DNA from: a bacterium
Lineage (GTDB): Bacteria; Hinthialibacterota; Hinthialibacteria; OLB16
Direction of reading: 5' to 3'
Length of the DNA: 64,000 nucleotides
NCBI GenBank assembly: GCA_022072055.1
Contig: JAJVIK010000008.1
Span: 248,001 to 312,000 of the forward strand
A program made the position numbers and the translations under genes. The first letter of the stretch is position 1. Each line of letters opens with the position of its first letter. Shown piece after piece: positions 8,205 through 16,792 of the stretch. The notes beneath the pieces are model-generated. The model did no database searches. It was not told the origin of the DNA and saw only the letters and a program-made list of their open reading frames with translations.

Positions 8205-9728
8205 ATGTCCACTCCGATTCTTGAAATGCGGGATATCTCGAAGGACTTCGATGGGGTCCACGCCCTTTCGCATGTGAACTTTTCGGTGGCGGAGGGGGAA
8301 ATCCACGCGCTGGTGGGGGAGAACGGCGCGGGAAAATCGACCCTGATGAAAATCCTCTCCGGGGTGTATCCCCACGGGTCCTATGGCGGCGGGATCCACT
8401 ACCGAGGCCAGGAGGCCCGCTTCGCCGACACCCGCGCCGCGCAAGACTCCGGGATCGCGATCATCCACCAGGAGCTCAACCTGGTGTCCGGGATGACCGT
8501 GGCGGAAAACATCTTTCTGGGGCGCGAGCCGAACCGCTTCGGGTGGGTGGACTGGCGTCGCATGCGCGCCGAGGCGCGCGCCCTGCTCGACCGCCTGGGG
8601 TTGGATTTCCCTCCAGAGACTCCCGTCTCCTCGCTTTCGGTCGGTCAGTGCCAGATGACGGAAATCGCCAAAGCCCTCAGCCAGAAGGTGGATCTGTTGA
8701 TCCTGGATGAGCCGACCAGCGCGCTCACCGATCCGGAGATCGAGCGCTTGTTCGAGCTGCTCTTCCAGCTTAGGAGTCAGGGGGTCACCTCGATCTACAT
8801 CTCCCACAAACTGGAGGAGGTGTTCCGTCTGGCGGACACCATCACGGTCCTGCGGGATGGGCGCGCGGTGGGCACTTGGGCGCGGGATGAGACCGATCCG
8901 CGACGGGTGGTGGCGGCGATGGTGGGGCGGGACATCAGCGACCTGTTCCCTTGGCAGACACGGTCCGCAGGGGATCCGGCGCTGGAGGTGGAGGGCCTTA
9001 CGGTCACCGACCCCTCGGCGCATCGTCCGATCCTGGACAACATCTCCTTCGCCCTGCGCGCGGGGGAGATCCTTGGGGTGGCGGGGCTGATGGGGGCTGG
9101 AAGGACCGAGCTCGCCGGCTCGCTCTTCGGGGTCCCGCCCGGAAAGCTCGTCGGGAAGGTTCGGGTGAACGGAGCGCCGGTGGAGATCCGCCATCCCTTG
9201 GACGCCATTCGGCGGGGAATTGCGCTGCTCACCGAGGACCGCAAACAGAGCGGCCTGCTTTTCAACCTCTCCATCGCGAAGAACATCACCCTGGCCGCGT
9301 TGGACCGGGTCGCATCCGGCCCGATGTTGAACCCCGCCTCGGAGCGCGCGCTCGCCGCGGATTACGCCGGGCGGCTGACCGTGAAGAGCGCCAACCTGGC
9401 CAACCTGGTCGGGACTCTATCGGGCGGGAATCAGCAGAAGGTGTTGCTCGCGCGTTGGTTGGCCACTGAGCCGAGGATTTTGATTCTCGATGAACCCACG
9501 CGCGGGATTGATGTCGGCGCGAAGGTGGAGATCTATCGCTTGATGATCGAGCTGGCCCGCGCCGGGCTGGCGATCCTGATGATCTCCTCCGAGCTGCCCG
9601 AAGTCCTTGGGATGAGCGACCGCATCCTGGTCATGCGCGAGGGGCGCATCGCGGGGGAGCTTTCGCGCGAGGCGGCCTCCGAGGAAGAGGTCATGCACCT
9701 CGCCACGGGAGTGGCCAAGGCGGCATGA
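8205..9728 (+). CDS. Sugar-type ABC transporter ATP-binding protein (XylG/RbsA/MglA family), orphan
   Basis: A 507-residue duplicated ABC ATPase of the carbohydrate-uptake-2 family. The N-terminal half has Walker A GENGAGKST, signature LSVGQCQMTEIAKAL and Walker B LLILDEPTSAL. The C-terminal half has GLMGAGRTELA (degenerate Walker A, normal for the family), LSGGNQQKVLLARWL and ILILDEPTRGIDVGAK. Such proteins normally energise RbsC-type permeases with an RbsB-type binding protein, but neither is encoded in the flanking 10 kb. Its partners are therefore elsewhere or lost. It overlaps the following DUF4258 frame by 4 bp. Confidence 0.93.
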   Translation: MSTPILEMRDISKDFDGVHALSHVNFSVAEGEIHALVGENGAGKSTLMKILSGVYPHGSYGGGIHYRGQEARFADTRAAQDSGIAIIHQELNLVSGMTVAENIFLGREPNRFGWVDWRRMRAEARALLDRLGLDFPPETPVSSLSVGQCQMTEIAKALSQKVDLLILDEPTSALTDPEIERLFELLFQLRSQGVTSIYISHKLEEVFRLADTITVLRDGRAVGTWARDETDPRRVVAAMVGRDISDLFPWQTRSAGDPALEVEGLTVTDPSAHRPILDNISFALRAGEILGVAGLMGAGRTELAGSLFGVPPGKLVGKVRVNGAPVEIRHPLDAIRRGIALLTEDRKQSGLLFNLSIAKNITLAALDRVASGPMLNPASERALAADYAGRLTVKSANLANLVGTLSGGNQQKVLLARWLATEPRILILDEPTRGIDVGAKVEIYRLMIELARAGLAILMISSELPEVLGMSDRILVMREGRIAGELSREAASEEEVMHLATGVAKAA

Positions 9729-10006
9729 AATCAAATCCCGATAAACCCATTGTTTTGACTCTCCATGCGAGACGTCGCATGGGACTTCGAGGTGCAACGC
9801 AGCGCGAGGTGTGGGAGACCATCCGAAGAGGTGTGTGGACTCCCGCGAAGCGCGGGAAGTGGCACTCAACGCTTCGGTTCGAGGGCAAGACGGCTTCCCC
9901 TTTCACTTGAGCCTCGTACAATTATAAAACTGTGGACGTTGTTTTCGCGGATGAGCTCGACCAGGTCGTGGTGCTCACTGTGAAGACCTACTTCCACAAC
10001 GAGTAG
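9725..10006 (+). pseudogene. DUF4258 protein interrupted by in-frame TGA
   Basis: From the ATG at 9725 the frame runs LTLHARRRMGLRGATQREV and GKWHSTLRFEG to a TGA at 9908-9910 (codon 62). In the same frame it then continues NYKTVDVVFADELDQVVVLTV and TYFHNE to TAG at 10004-10006. Both halves match the DUF4258 layout: N-terminal LTLHARxRM, a KWxYRLNFEF-like centre, and a C-terminal VVVxTV strand. The TGA falls where relatives have, from memory, an aromatic residue. It is thus a single nonsense change, probably TGG to TGA, rather than a frameshift. DUF4258/DUF2283 pairs resemble toxin-antitoxin modules. Without readthrough the product would be 61 residues and probably inactive. Confidence 0.75.
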
Positions 10007-10021
10007 ATGGAGGTTCCAACC

Positions 10022-10249
10022 ATGAAGATTTCATATGATGCCGAGGCGGACGCCCTCTACCTTGAACTCAGGACTCTTGAACCGGGGACCGCCGTGTGTC
10101 GAGATCTCAATGAAGATATCGTGGCTGACTATGGACCCGATGGCCGCCTCGCGGGTATTGAAATCCTTGAGGCCACCACCCTGCTTGGAGACCAACCGGG
10201 ATCTGTGGTGCTGGAAGTGGCCACCTCCGCGATCGGAGGCGGGACCTGA
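10022..10249 (+). CDS. DUF2283 protein, probable antitoxin partner of DUF4258
   Basis: A 75-residue protein with the DUF2283 signature: MKISYDAEADALYLEL, a central LNEDIVADYGPDGRLAGIEIL, and a short tail. GGAGG lies 8 nt before the ATG at 10022, preferred over an in-frame ATG at 10007. It starts 16 bp after the second stop of the broken DUF4258 frame. DUF2283 genes are frequently paired with DUF4258 genes in an order resembling toxin-antitoxin modules; the antitoxin role is inference. The frame here is intact while the partner is not, as expected when a toxin is lost first. Confidence 0.85.
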   Translation: MKISYDAEADALYLELRTLEPGTAVCRDLNEDIVADYGPDGRLAGIEILEATTLLGDQPGSVVLEVATSAIGGGT

Positions 10250-10261
10250 TCCATTGATACC

Positions 10262-10579
10262 GTGAAGAAGCGACTTCGCAAGAAGCGGCGATTGGGTGAG
10301 TTCCAGGAACTCGGATTCGAGGTGGAGTTCCGCATGGTTAACGTTCCCTCCATCGAGGAGCGAAACCGTGTGTTTGAAACCTTTGTCGAACAGGCCATCG
10401 AGGGAAATGATCTCGTTTGTGGGGGTGGGGGAGTTGGGTTGGAGTTGGGCTTCTTTGTAACCTCCGCGACTGAGGGGAATCGCAGAGCTGTCGGAGAGTG
10501 GCTTGCGGCGCATCCTTTGGTCGAGAAGTATGAAGTCGGGCCACTTCGGGATGCGTGGCATGGATGGGATGATGATTGA
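10262..10579 (+). CDS. yggL: YggL (DUF469) 50S ribosome-binding family protein
   Basis: A 105-residue protein matching the E. coli YggL pattern: a basic N-terminus KKRLRKKRRLGEFQELGFEV, a central EFRM strand, then LVCGGGGVGLELGF and a C-terminal WL...W region. YggL is reported to bind the 50S ribosomal subunit. The start is a GTG at 10262. It lies 13 bp after the DUF2283 gene; the proximity may be incidental because yggL is usually a stand-alone housekeeping gene. Confidence 0.85.
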   Translation: MKKRLRKKRRLGEFQELGFEVEFRMVNVPSIEERNRVFETFVEQAIEGNDLVCGGGGVGLELGFFVTSATEGNRRAVGEWLAAHPLVEKYEVGPLRDAWHGWDDD

Positions 10580-10621
10580 GCGGGCTCCTTCCCTCTTTTC
10601 GCGGTCAATCCGGCAATATCC

Positions 10622-11284
10622 ATGAGCACCTTCGGACTCGCGCTCCGCTTTGTTGCCTTTGAAGGGGTGCTCATATTGATCCTGTTCGGGTCCGCCGGGA
10701 GGATCGACCTGCCCTGGTTCTGGGCGGTGATCGCCATCCATTCGTTCTTGCTGCTCTATGGCCTGTCGGCGATTGATCCCGACCTCCGCAAGGAGCGCTT
10801 CCATCCCGGCAAGGGGGGCATCGACCGTAACCTCCGTTTCCTGGCGATGCCGATGATCCAGTTGCACCTTGTGATCGCGGGCCTCGACATGGGTCGCTAT
10901 CAGTGGTCGCCGCCGCTTCCGCTTTGGGCTCACCTCCTCGGGCTCTTGATCTACACGCTGGGGAGCGGGTGTTCGTTCTGGGCGATGGGGGTCAACCGAT
11001 TCTTCTCGCCCGTGGTGCGAATTCAATCCGAGCGCGGCCACCATCTCATCACCGATGGGCCTTACCGCTTTGTCCGACATCCCGGCTACACTGGAATCCT
11101 GGTCGGGCTGTTTGGAGAGGGGCTTGCCCTTGGCTCGCTCTGGTCGCTCGCCCCGCTGGTTCCTTGCTTGGTCCTTTTTTTTCGGAGAGTCATCCTGGAG
11201 GATCGCTTCCTGCATGAACACCTGGAGGGCTACCCCGCGTACGCGGCGCGCGTGCGCTACCGACTGCTTCCGGGGGTGTGGTGA
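10622..11284 (+). CDS. Isoprenylcysteine-carboxyl-methyltransferase-like membrane methyltransferase
   Basis: A 220-residue polytopic protein with about five hydrophobic segments. Its C-terminal ICMT/PEMT-like signature is GPYRFVRHPGYTGILV, then ILEDRFL and GYPAYAARVRYRLLPGVW, which in this superfamily forms the SAM-binding region. Bacterial relatives are annotated as methyltransferase family proteins of unknown acceptor, so no substrate is proposed. The stop is followed immediately by the ATG of the GH36-like gene, so the two are probably co-transcribed. Confidence 0.85.
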   Translation: MSTFGLALRFVAFEGVLILILFGSAGRIDLPWFWAVIAIHSFLLLYGLSAIDPDLRKERFHPGKGGIDRNLRFLAMPMIQLHLVIAGLDMGRYQWSPPLPLWAHLLGLLIYTLGSGCSFWAMGVNRFFSPVVRIQSERGHHLITDGPYRFVRHPGYTGILVGLFGEGLALGSLWSLAPLVPCLVLFFRRVILEDRFLHEHLEGYPAYAARVRYRLLPGVW

Positions 11285-13360
11285 ATGATTTCACGAAATG
11301 GGCTCGCCATCCTCCTCCCCTTGTTGCTCTCCCTCATTTCAAGGGTCGAAGTCTGCCGAGCTGCCAAAGCTTCCAACAATCTTATCGAGCGCGAATTCGA
11401 GGCGCGCGCCTCCGAGCATCCCACCACAACTCAAAGCCTCCGTCTCAAGGATGGCCCCAACTGGCTCCATCCGGACACGCCTCAAGTTCTCTATCGATTG
11501 CTCGTCGCGGACCCATCGAGCGGCGCGACCCAGGCGCTGACCTCCCTCGATCCGCGCCAGACGGTCACCTCCGAATGGGAGAACCCGATTGGGCAGGAGC
11601 GACTCACACTCCGGTTTGTCCGCGAGAATCCGAAACTGGAGGTGGTCCTAGTCTTCGAGTGTTACCCGGGCCACCCCTTTGTGCGACGTTGGGGAGCCGC
11701 GCGCAACCTGGGAGATTCCGAGGTTGTCATTCAGAAGGCTTGGATCGAAGAGCTGAGGCTCGCCCCTGGCGCCACAAACTCGATGGCATACCACGGCCTG
11801 GAACGAATCCGCGCGGAAGCTCAGCCGCGCTGGTTCGCGTTGCATGAGACCGACCTCTCCGCGAAATCCCAGCTGCGCTTTGAAACCGGGCGGTATCGCT
11901 CAGCCACCTGGCTTACCCTTCAGAGGAAGCAAACGCCGGAGGGAATGGTTCTCGGCTGGGAGACCTACGCGCCGACCGAATGTGTTCTCGATGCGAGCGG
12001 GACTCTTTCCGTGGTCTTGCGCGCGCACCTCTCACTTGCGCCCGGTGAGAACTTTGAGATCCCCAAGTCCTTTGTCGGGCTTTACCGGGGCGATCTCGAT
12101 GAGGGGTGCTATCTGACCCAGCGGTTCGCGGAGGAGCGGATTGCCTGGCCGATTCCGGATGACAGGTTTCCCTATCTGATGTTCAACAGTTGGGGGTATG
12201 GGACCCAGATCAACGAGGCCCTCGCGCGCGAAGGGATCGAACGCTGCGCGGAACTGGGTGTCGAGGTCTTTGTGGTGGATTTCGGGTGGGAAGGCCCGGA
12301 TTGGGAGCCGCTCCCGGATAAGTTCCCGAATGGCCTCGCGCCGCTGGCGGACCTCTGTCATGCGAAGGGAATGAAATTCGGGGTACACCTTTCGTTCGCG
12401 AACATCTCCGCGCACTCCAAGCTCTACCGGGAGCATCCCGAATGGACTCATGGCCAGGGGTGCTGGGGGTATGGTCATGACCACTTCCCGGTGTACGCCC
12501 TCTCCCTGGGACTACCCGAGGCGCGGCGTTGGGCGGTGGACACCGTGCTCCAAGTGATCGACCGCGACAAAGTGGATTGGTTTCTGACCGACACGCACCT
12601 GTACGGGTTCATCGATCCCGCGAAACACGAAGTGCGCGGCGACCAGGAATACCTTGCGCGGGAGGGCTTCGCGGCCACCCTCGCGGAGATCCATCGGCTG
12701 CGCCCCAATGTCCTGATCGAACATTGCGATGGGGGGCTGTCCTTTCCGAGCTACAAGATGATGGAGCAGCATGTGACCAGCATCACGAGCGACAACGACA
12801 ACGCCCTGGAGACGCGCATGGCGGTGTATGACCTGTCCCACTTTCTGTCGCCGCGCTTTCTCGACAAATATCAGCAGGAGTGGGGCTCCCATCACGCCAA
12901 CCGCTCCTGTCTTTTCGGCGGGCCTTGGATTCTGATGTTTCCGATTCATGAACTCCGCCCGGGCTCGCGCGAGTGGAACGAGCTGCTGGAGGACATCGCG
13001 CTTTACAAACAAACCCGGAAGCGCATCCGCGAGGGGAAGGCGCTCCATCTGCTCCCGCCGAGCGATCCGAAAGACCCTTCTTGGGATGGCTGGGACGCCA
13101 TCGGGTCGTATCATCCGGGCGAGGATTCGGCGGTGGCGTTCGCTTACAGGACTGGCGGACCTCACAAAACAAGAACGATTCCCATGAAGGGCCTGATCCC
13201 GGAGCATCGGTATCGGGTCCGACTCCTGGACGGCGGAGAAACAAGAGAGGCCACGGGGAGGGAGATTCTGGAGAGAGGCATCCGACTCTCCTTGGAGGAA
13301 TATCGCCGGGGAGAGACCTCGCGGAGCTCCGAGGTGATTCTGATCGAGCCTGTGAGGTGA
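11285..13360 (+). CDS. Secreted GH36-like alpha-galactosidase family protein
   Basis: A 691-residue protein with an N-terminal signal-like segment (LAILLPLLLSLISRV), a beta-sandwich N-terminal half and a GH36/melibiase-type TIM barrel from about residue 295 (PYLMFNSWGYG). Barrel motifs are EVFVVDFGWEG, MKFGVHLSFA, KVDWFLTDTHLYG (candidate nucleophile Asp) and SITSDNDNA (candidate acid/base Asp). A C-terminal beta domain follows. The family hydrolyses alpha-galactosides, but the catalytic segment differs from the textbook motif, so linkage specificity is uncertain. It would act in the periplasm or outside. Confidence 0.8.
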   Translation: MISRNGLAILLPLLLSLISRVEVCRAAKASNNLIEREFEARASEHPTTTQSLRLKDGPNWLHPDTPQVLYRLLVADPSSGATQALTSLDPRQTVTSEWENPIGQERLTLRFVRENPKLEVVLVFECYPGHPFVRRWGAARNLGDSEVVIQKAWIEELRLAPGATNSMAYHGLERIRAEAQPRWFALHETDLSAKSQLRFETGRYRSATWLTLQRKQTPEGMVLGWETYAPTECVLDASGTLSVVLRAHLSLAPGENFEIPKSFVGLYRGDLDEGCYLTQRFAEERIAWPIPDDRFPYLMFNSWGYGTQINEALAREGIERCAELGVEVFVVDFGWEGPDWEPLPDKFPNGLAPLADLCHAKGMKFGVHLSFANISAHSKLYREHPEWTHGQGCWGYGHDHFPVYALSLGLPEARRWAVDTVLQVIDRDKVDWFLTDTHLYGFIDPAKHEVRGDQEYLAREGFAATLAEIHRLRPNVLIEHCDGGLSFPSYKMMEQHVTSITSDNDNALETRMAVYDLSHFLSPRFLDKYQQEWGSHHANRSCLFGGPWILMFPIHELRPGSREWNELLEDIALYKQTRKRIREGKALHLLPPSDPKDPSWDGWDAIGSYHPGEDSAVAFAYRTGGPHKTRTIPMKGLIPEHRYRVRLLDGGETREATGREILERGIRLSLEEYRRGETSRSSEVILIEPVR

Positions 13361-13462
13361 TCTCGGTTGCCACAAGGCGGGGGAGTGCTAAGCTGATCCG
13401 GATTAGTGTCAGACCAGGGATTCCCGGTCGGCCATCCAAGCGACGAAGGGAGGGTTCCCCTC

Positions 13463-13705
13463 ATGGACCTTCAGAAACTCACCAAGTTCTTCCTGTGGTG
13501 CACGATCCTCAACGCCGGCCTGTTGATCCTCTGGGCAGTCATGCTGGTGACCGCGATGGATTGGGTGTATGGCCTGCAGACCGCGTTCTTCCCGATCCCG
13601 CGCGACATCTTCCCGATCGTGATGTACGCCTTCATCGGGCTCTACAAGAGCCTTGTGTTGATTTTCAACGTGATCCCACTGGTGGCGCTGCTGATTGTGA
13701 AGTGA
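13463..13705 (+). CDS. DUF6868-like small membrane protein
   Basis: An 80-residue protein with two or three hydrophobic segments: MDLQKLTKFFLWCTILNAGL, a central FPIPRDIFPIVMYAFIGLYK, and a C-terminal IFNVIPLVALLIVK. The pattern matches what I recall as DUF6868 (xFLWCxxxN start, YKxxxLxFNxxP end); function is unknown. GGGAGGG precedes the ATG at 13463 by about 9 nt. It overlaps the next small gene at GTGA. Confidence 0.7.
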   Translation: MDLQKLTKFFLWCTILNAGLLILWAVMLVTAMDWVYGLQTAFFPIPRDIFPIVMYAFIGLYKSLVLIFNVIPLVALLIVK

Positions 13706-13986
13706 GGGGCGCTCGACAGGAGCCAAGCGAAGACGCGGCATCTGTTGACCGAGAAACGATAAGAGTCCCCACAAGGGAAGAACAGAAGCGGTTGGTTCAG
13801 TTGTGGGCCACCGCTGGGCCGGAACTCGAGCGCATCCGCGCCGAGGCTCTGCGGGACAAGCCTTACGACCCAGCCGAGGTGGAAGCGCTCCTCTCCCTCG
13901 GCGACCAGGCCGACCTTCCCCCTCGCACCACCAGCGGCCTGGTGGAGATGCAGCGCATTTTCATGCGGGGGCATGGGAAGAAATAG
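13702..13986 (+). CDS. Small hypothetical protein
   Basis: A 94-residue protein from a GTG at 13702 that overlaps the DUF6868-like stop codon (GTGA). I do not recognise it. It is charged and probably helical, with a conserved-looking core TREEQKRLVQLWATAGPELE and a C-terminus LVEMQRIFMRGHGKK. The frame is open far upstream through the GH36-like gene, but that part is a shadow. The overlapping start suggests translational coupling with the small membrane protein. It faces the tandem kinase-like gene tail-to-tail across 37 bp. Confidence 0.55.
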   Translation: MRGARQEPSEDAASVDRETIRVPTREEQKRLVQLWATAGPELERIRAEALRDKPYDPAEVEALLSLGDQADLPPRTTSGLVEMQRIFMRGHGKK

Positions 13987-14023
13987 AGATCGTCCGACAC
14001 GCTTGCCACTCGCGCGCACCCAC

Positions 14024-15736
14024 TCATCTCTCCCTCTCCGGTATCTTCCCATGCTTCTCAATCAGTTTCCGCTCAGTCCGGCGGCGGATGGCGGACCACC
14101 ATCTTCGACGGTCGCGCCAGAGCGCGGCGTCCCGGCGCGAATACTCCCGGAAGAAGCGGACCCAGGCGGCGGGCGTGGTCGCCTCGTACACCGAGAACAA
14201 GAGGCGTGAGAGGTCATTGATCCGCGCGCGGCGGAAGCGCATCGGGCGCAGAGTCATGGCATCCAAGTCCACCAGCCTCGGCGCGTGCGGCGCGGGCGCG
14301 CTCGGATCGAGGAGCACATTCCGCCCCTTGAGGTCCCCGTGCGAAATCCCATGCGAGTGCAACGCGCGGAACAGGTTGGCCACCGCTAGTTCGAGCGCGC
14401 GGAGGTCGTGAGCGCCGGCCTGGCCGCGCGGCGCGCGGCGGCTTTCGCGATAGAAGTCATCATAGCCCACTCCCCCCTCGATCCATTCGGTCAGGATGAA
14501 CGACTCCAGGAGCAGCGGCCCCTTGCGACGTTCGAGGACCGCGACCGTGGTCGGCGTCGGGATACCGAGGATCTCGAGGGCGTAAGCCGAACGCCACACC
14601 TTCATCGCCCGGGAGCGTCGAAAAAGATTCTTGATCCGCTCCCAAGGCCCCTTGCGGTTGTAGCGTTTTGCGAACAACGGGCGCAAAAGCCCCGGGCGCG
14701 CGACACGCGCCACACTGGTGGTCGGCGTGTCCTTGAGCAGTGTCGAACACGGGCCGGAAAAGAGCGCGTTCGGGTCCGCCAGGGCCTCGCGCAGCGCAGG
14801 GCTGTCCCATTCCGCGCGGACCCAACCGCTGTATTCACCCAATCGCAGGCGATGGAAGCGCTTCCCCTCGCGAACACACTTGGCGAGCCGTGAGCGCCAA
14901 TGCCCACGAAAGGCGCGGTGCGCGAAGAACTCCACCGCGCGCCCCATCGAACGGCGCGCCTCGCGCTCCGAGGGAAAGGGCGGGCTCCAATCCCCCAGCG
15001 CTTCCAGGTAAGCCTGGAGACAACGTTGCTTGGAGCCGGTCGACAGGTTCTCCCCCTGTCCTGCGAGAAACCGTCCCAGGTTCATGAGACGTCTCCGCCA
15101 AGGGAGTGTTCGACTCCAGCGCAACTGATGGAGGTCCAGGATCAAGACCTCCGGCTTTCCAGAGCGGCGAGTGACCAGGAGGTTGCCCGGATGCGCATCG
15201 CCATGCTCCGCTCCGGCGCGGTGCAACCTTCCGAGACAGGCGCCAAGACTGTGGAGCAGTTCACGGCGTGCCTCCGGGGAGAGGCGCGAGTCCGCATTCA
15301 TGAACTCGCTGATCGGCTGCCCATCGGCGATAAACTCGAAGACCACGACCCCGCGCGGTTCACCCTCCGCCCCGCGATGTTCGCCCCAGAGGATGGGTTG
15401 TGGAATCGGGACACCCCGCTCGGCAAGGCGTTTGGCCGAGCGCCATTCGAGAGCGGCGCGGGAGCCGCGCAAAAGCGCCGCGAGGCGATCCTCCCAGCGT
15501 GGGGTACGGTATTCCTTGATCAGCAGCCCTCGCCCCAGCGCCGCCCCCACCCAGACTTTTCGCGCGCGGCCCTCTTTGAGGACCCGCGCGTCCGAGGGGG
15601 ACTCGAGCATGGAGAGGAGGGCCTCGAGCAAATCCGAGGAGGGTGAGACAATCTCCCCACGCCACGCGCCGTGCGTGAAGGGTTTCACCGCAAAGTCCGC
15701 GCGGGGGATGGGCTGAACGGTCCCGCGGCTATTCAT
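14024..15736 (-). CDS. Tandem Kdo/WaaP-type kinase-like protein (two kinase domains)
   Basis: A 570-residue protein with two protein-kinase-like domains of the LPS core kinase group. Domain 1 (about 60-270) has [10 protein letters not shown] and a [10 protein letters not shown] metal-site segment. Domain 2 (about 340-530) has the catalytic loop [13 protein letters not shown] and [10 protein letters not shown]. Family members phosphorylate heptose or Kdo in lipopolysaccharide; duplication within one chain is unusual. The start is the ATG at 15736, overlapping the ruvB stop by 8 bp, so translation is coupled. The frame extends to 16132 only as a shadow of ruvB. It ends a six-gene minus-strand operon with a glycosyltransferase. 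Acceptor unknown. Confidence 0.8.
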   Translation of the reverse strand: MNSRGTVQPIPRADFAVKPFTHGAWRGEIVSPSSDLLEALLSMLESPSDARVLKEGRARKVWVGAALGRGLLIKEYRTPRWEDRLAALLRGSRAALEWRSAKRLAERGVPIPQPILWGEHRGAEGEPRGVVVFEFIADGQPISEFMNADSRLSPEARRELLHSLGACLGRLHRAGAEHGDAHPGNLLVTRRSGKPEVLILDLHQLRWSRTLPWRRRLMNLGRFLAGQGENLSTGSKQRCLQAYLEALGDWSPPFPSEREARRSMGRAVEFFAHRAFRGHWRSRLAKCVREGKRFHRLRLGEYSGWVRAEWDSPALREALADPNALFSGPCSTLLKDTPTTSVARVARPGLLRPLFAKRYNRKGPWERIKNLFRRSRAMKVWRSAYALEILGIPTPTTVAVLERRKGPLLLESFILTEWIEGGVGYDDFYRESRRAPRGQAGAHDLRALELAVANLFRALHSHGISHGDLKGRNVLLDPSAPAPHAPRLVDLDAMTLRPMRFRRARINDLSRLLFSVYEATTPAAWVRFFREYSRRDAALWRDRRRWWSAIRRRTERKLIEKHGKIPERER

Positions 15737-16766
15737 CAAAAAGCGAAGGGGCCTCGGAGGATGCGAGCGGGGCCTTGAAGCCGAGGTGCGCCCAGGCCAT
15801 CGGGCCCGCGCATCGTCCCCGGCTGGTGCGCTGGAGGAACCCGATTTTGAGGAGATACGGCTCCACCAGGTCCTCCAAGGTTTCGCTCTCCTCGTTGAGG
15901 GTCGCCGCGACCGCTTCAATCCCCACGGGACCTCCGGAATAGAACTCGATGATGGCGCGGAGGTACTTCCGGTCGAGTTCGTCGAGGCCCAAGGCGTCGA
16001 CCCCCTCCATGCGTAGGGCCTCATCCGCCACCCTTGAAGTGGCCGCGCCATCCGCGCGGACCTCGGCATAGTCGCGGACCCTCCGCAGCAGGCGGTTGGC
16101 GATGCGCGGGGTCCCGCGCGAGCGCCGCGCAATCTGTTCCGCCCCCTCGGATTCGATCCGGACCGAGAGAATCCCGGCGGAGCGGGTCACAATCCGAGCC
16201 AGCTCCTCCGGTTCATAGAAATCGAGGTGGTAGAACAGGCCGAAACGGTCGCGCAGCGGGGCCGAAAGCAATCCCGCTCGCGTGGTCGCCCCGACCAGGG
16301 TGAAGCGCTTGAGAGGGATTTTGATGGTCTTGGCGAAAGCCCCCTTATCGACGACGAAATCGATCTGGTAATCCTCCATCGCCGGGTACAGGTACTCCTC
16401 CACCACGGTGGCCAAGCGGTGGATCTCATCGATGAAGAGGATGTCCCCTTGGGAGAGGTTGGTGAGGATGCCGAGCAGATCGGTGGGTTGTTGGAGCGAG
16501 GGGCCGCTGGTGGTGACCAACTCGCCGCCCATTTCGCTCGCGATGATGTGGGCCAGAGTGGTTTTTCCAAGACCGGGAGGGCCATGAAAGAGGATATGGT
16601 CGATGGGTTCCGCGCGCCGTCTGGCGGCTTCGATGGCGATGCCGAGGTTTTCCTTGAGTTGTGTCTGCCCGATGTACTCCGCGAGGGATTGTGGCCGCAG
16701 CGATGCGGCGACCGCCTCCTCTTCGCTCCCTCCGGAGCTCGCCGAGACCAGCCTCTGGACAGTCAT
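15729..16766 (-). CDS. ruvB: Holliday junction branch migration DNA helicase RuvB
   Basis: A 345-residue RuvB, the hexameric AAA+ motor that drives branch migration with RuvA. Seen: [15 protein letters not shown], Walker [12 protein letters not shown], Walker B FIDEIHRL, sensor [18 protein letters not shown], and the C-terminal winged helix ending with [13 protein letters not shown]. Length is normal. Neither ruvA nor ruvC is adjacent; instead it lies between a threonine aldolase gene (26-bp gap) and the tandem kinase-like gene (8-bp overlap). Confidence 0.96.
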   Translation of the reverse strand: MTVQRLVSASSGGSEEEAVAASLRPQSLAEYIGQTQLKENLGIAIEAARRRAEPIDHILFHGPPGLGKTTLAHIIASEMGGELVTTSGPSLQQPTDLLGILTNLSQGDILFIDEIHRLATVVEEYLYPAMEDYQIDFVVDKGAFAKTIKIPLKRFTLVGATTRAGLLSAPLRDRFGLFYHLDFYEPEELARIVTRSAGILSVRIESEGAEQIARRSRGTPRIANRLLRRVRDYAEVRADGAATSRVADEALRMEGVDALGLDELDRKYLRAIIEFYSGGPVGIEAVAATLNEESETLEDLVEPYLLKIGFLQRTSRGRCAGPMAWAHLGFKAPLASSEAPSLFDE

Positions 16767-16792
16767 GGGGTGATCCTATCAGGAAGGAGGGG

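Noticed and set aside
9908-9910. TGA in DUF4258 as selenocysteine or reassigned Trp codon
   Set aside because: Many clear genes in the window end at TGA, no SECIS-like hairpin is evident, and toxin decay is simpler.
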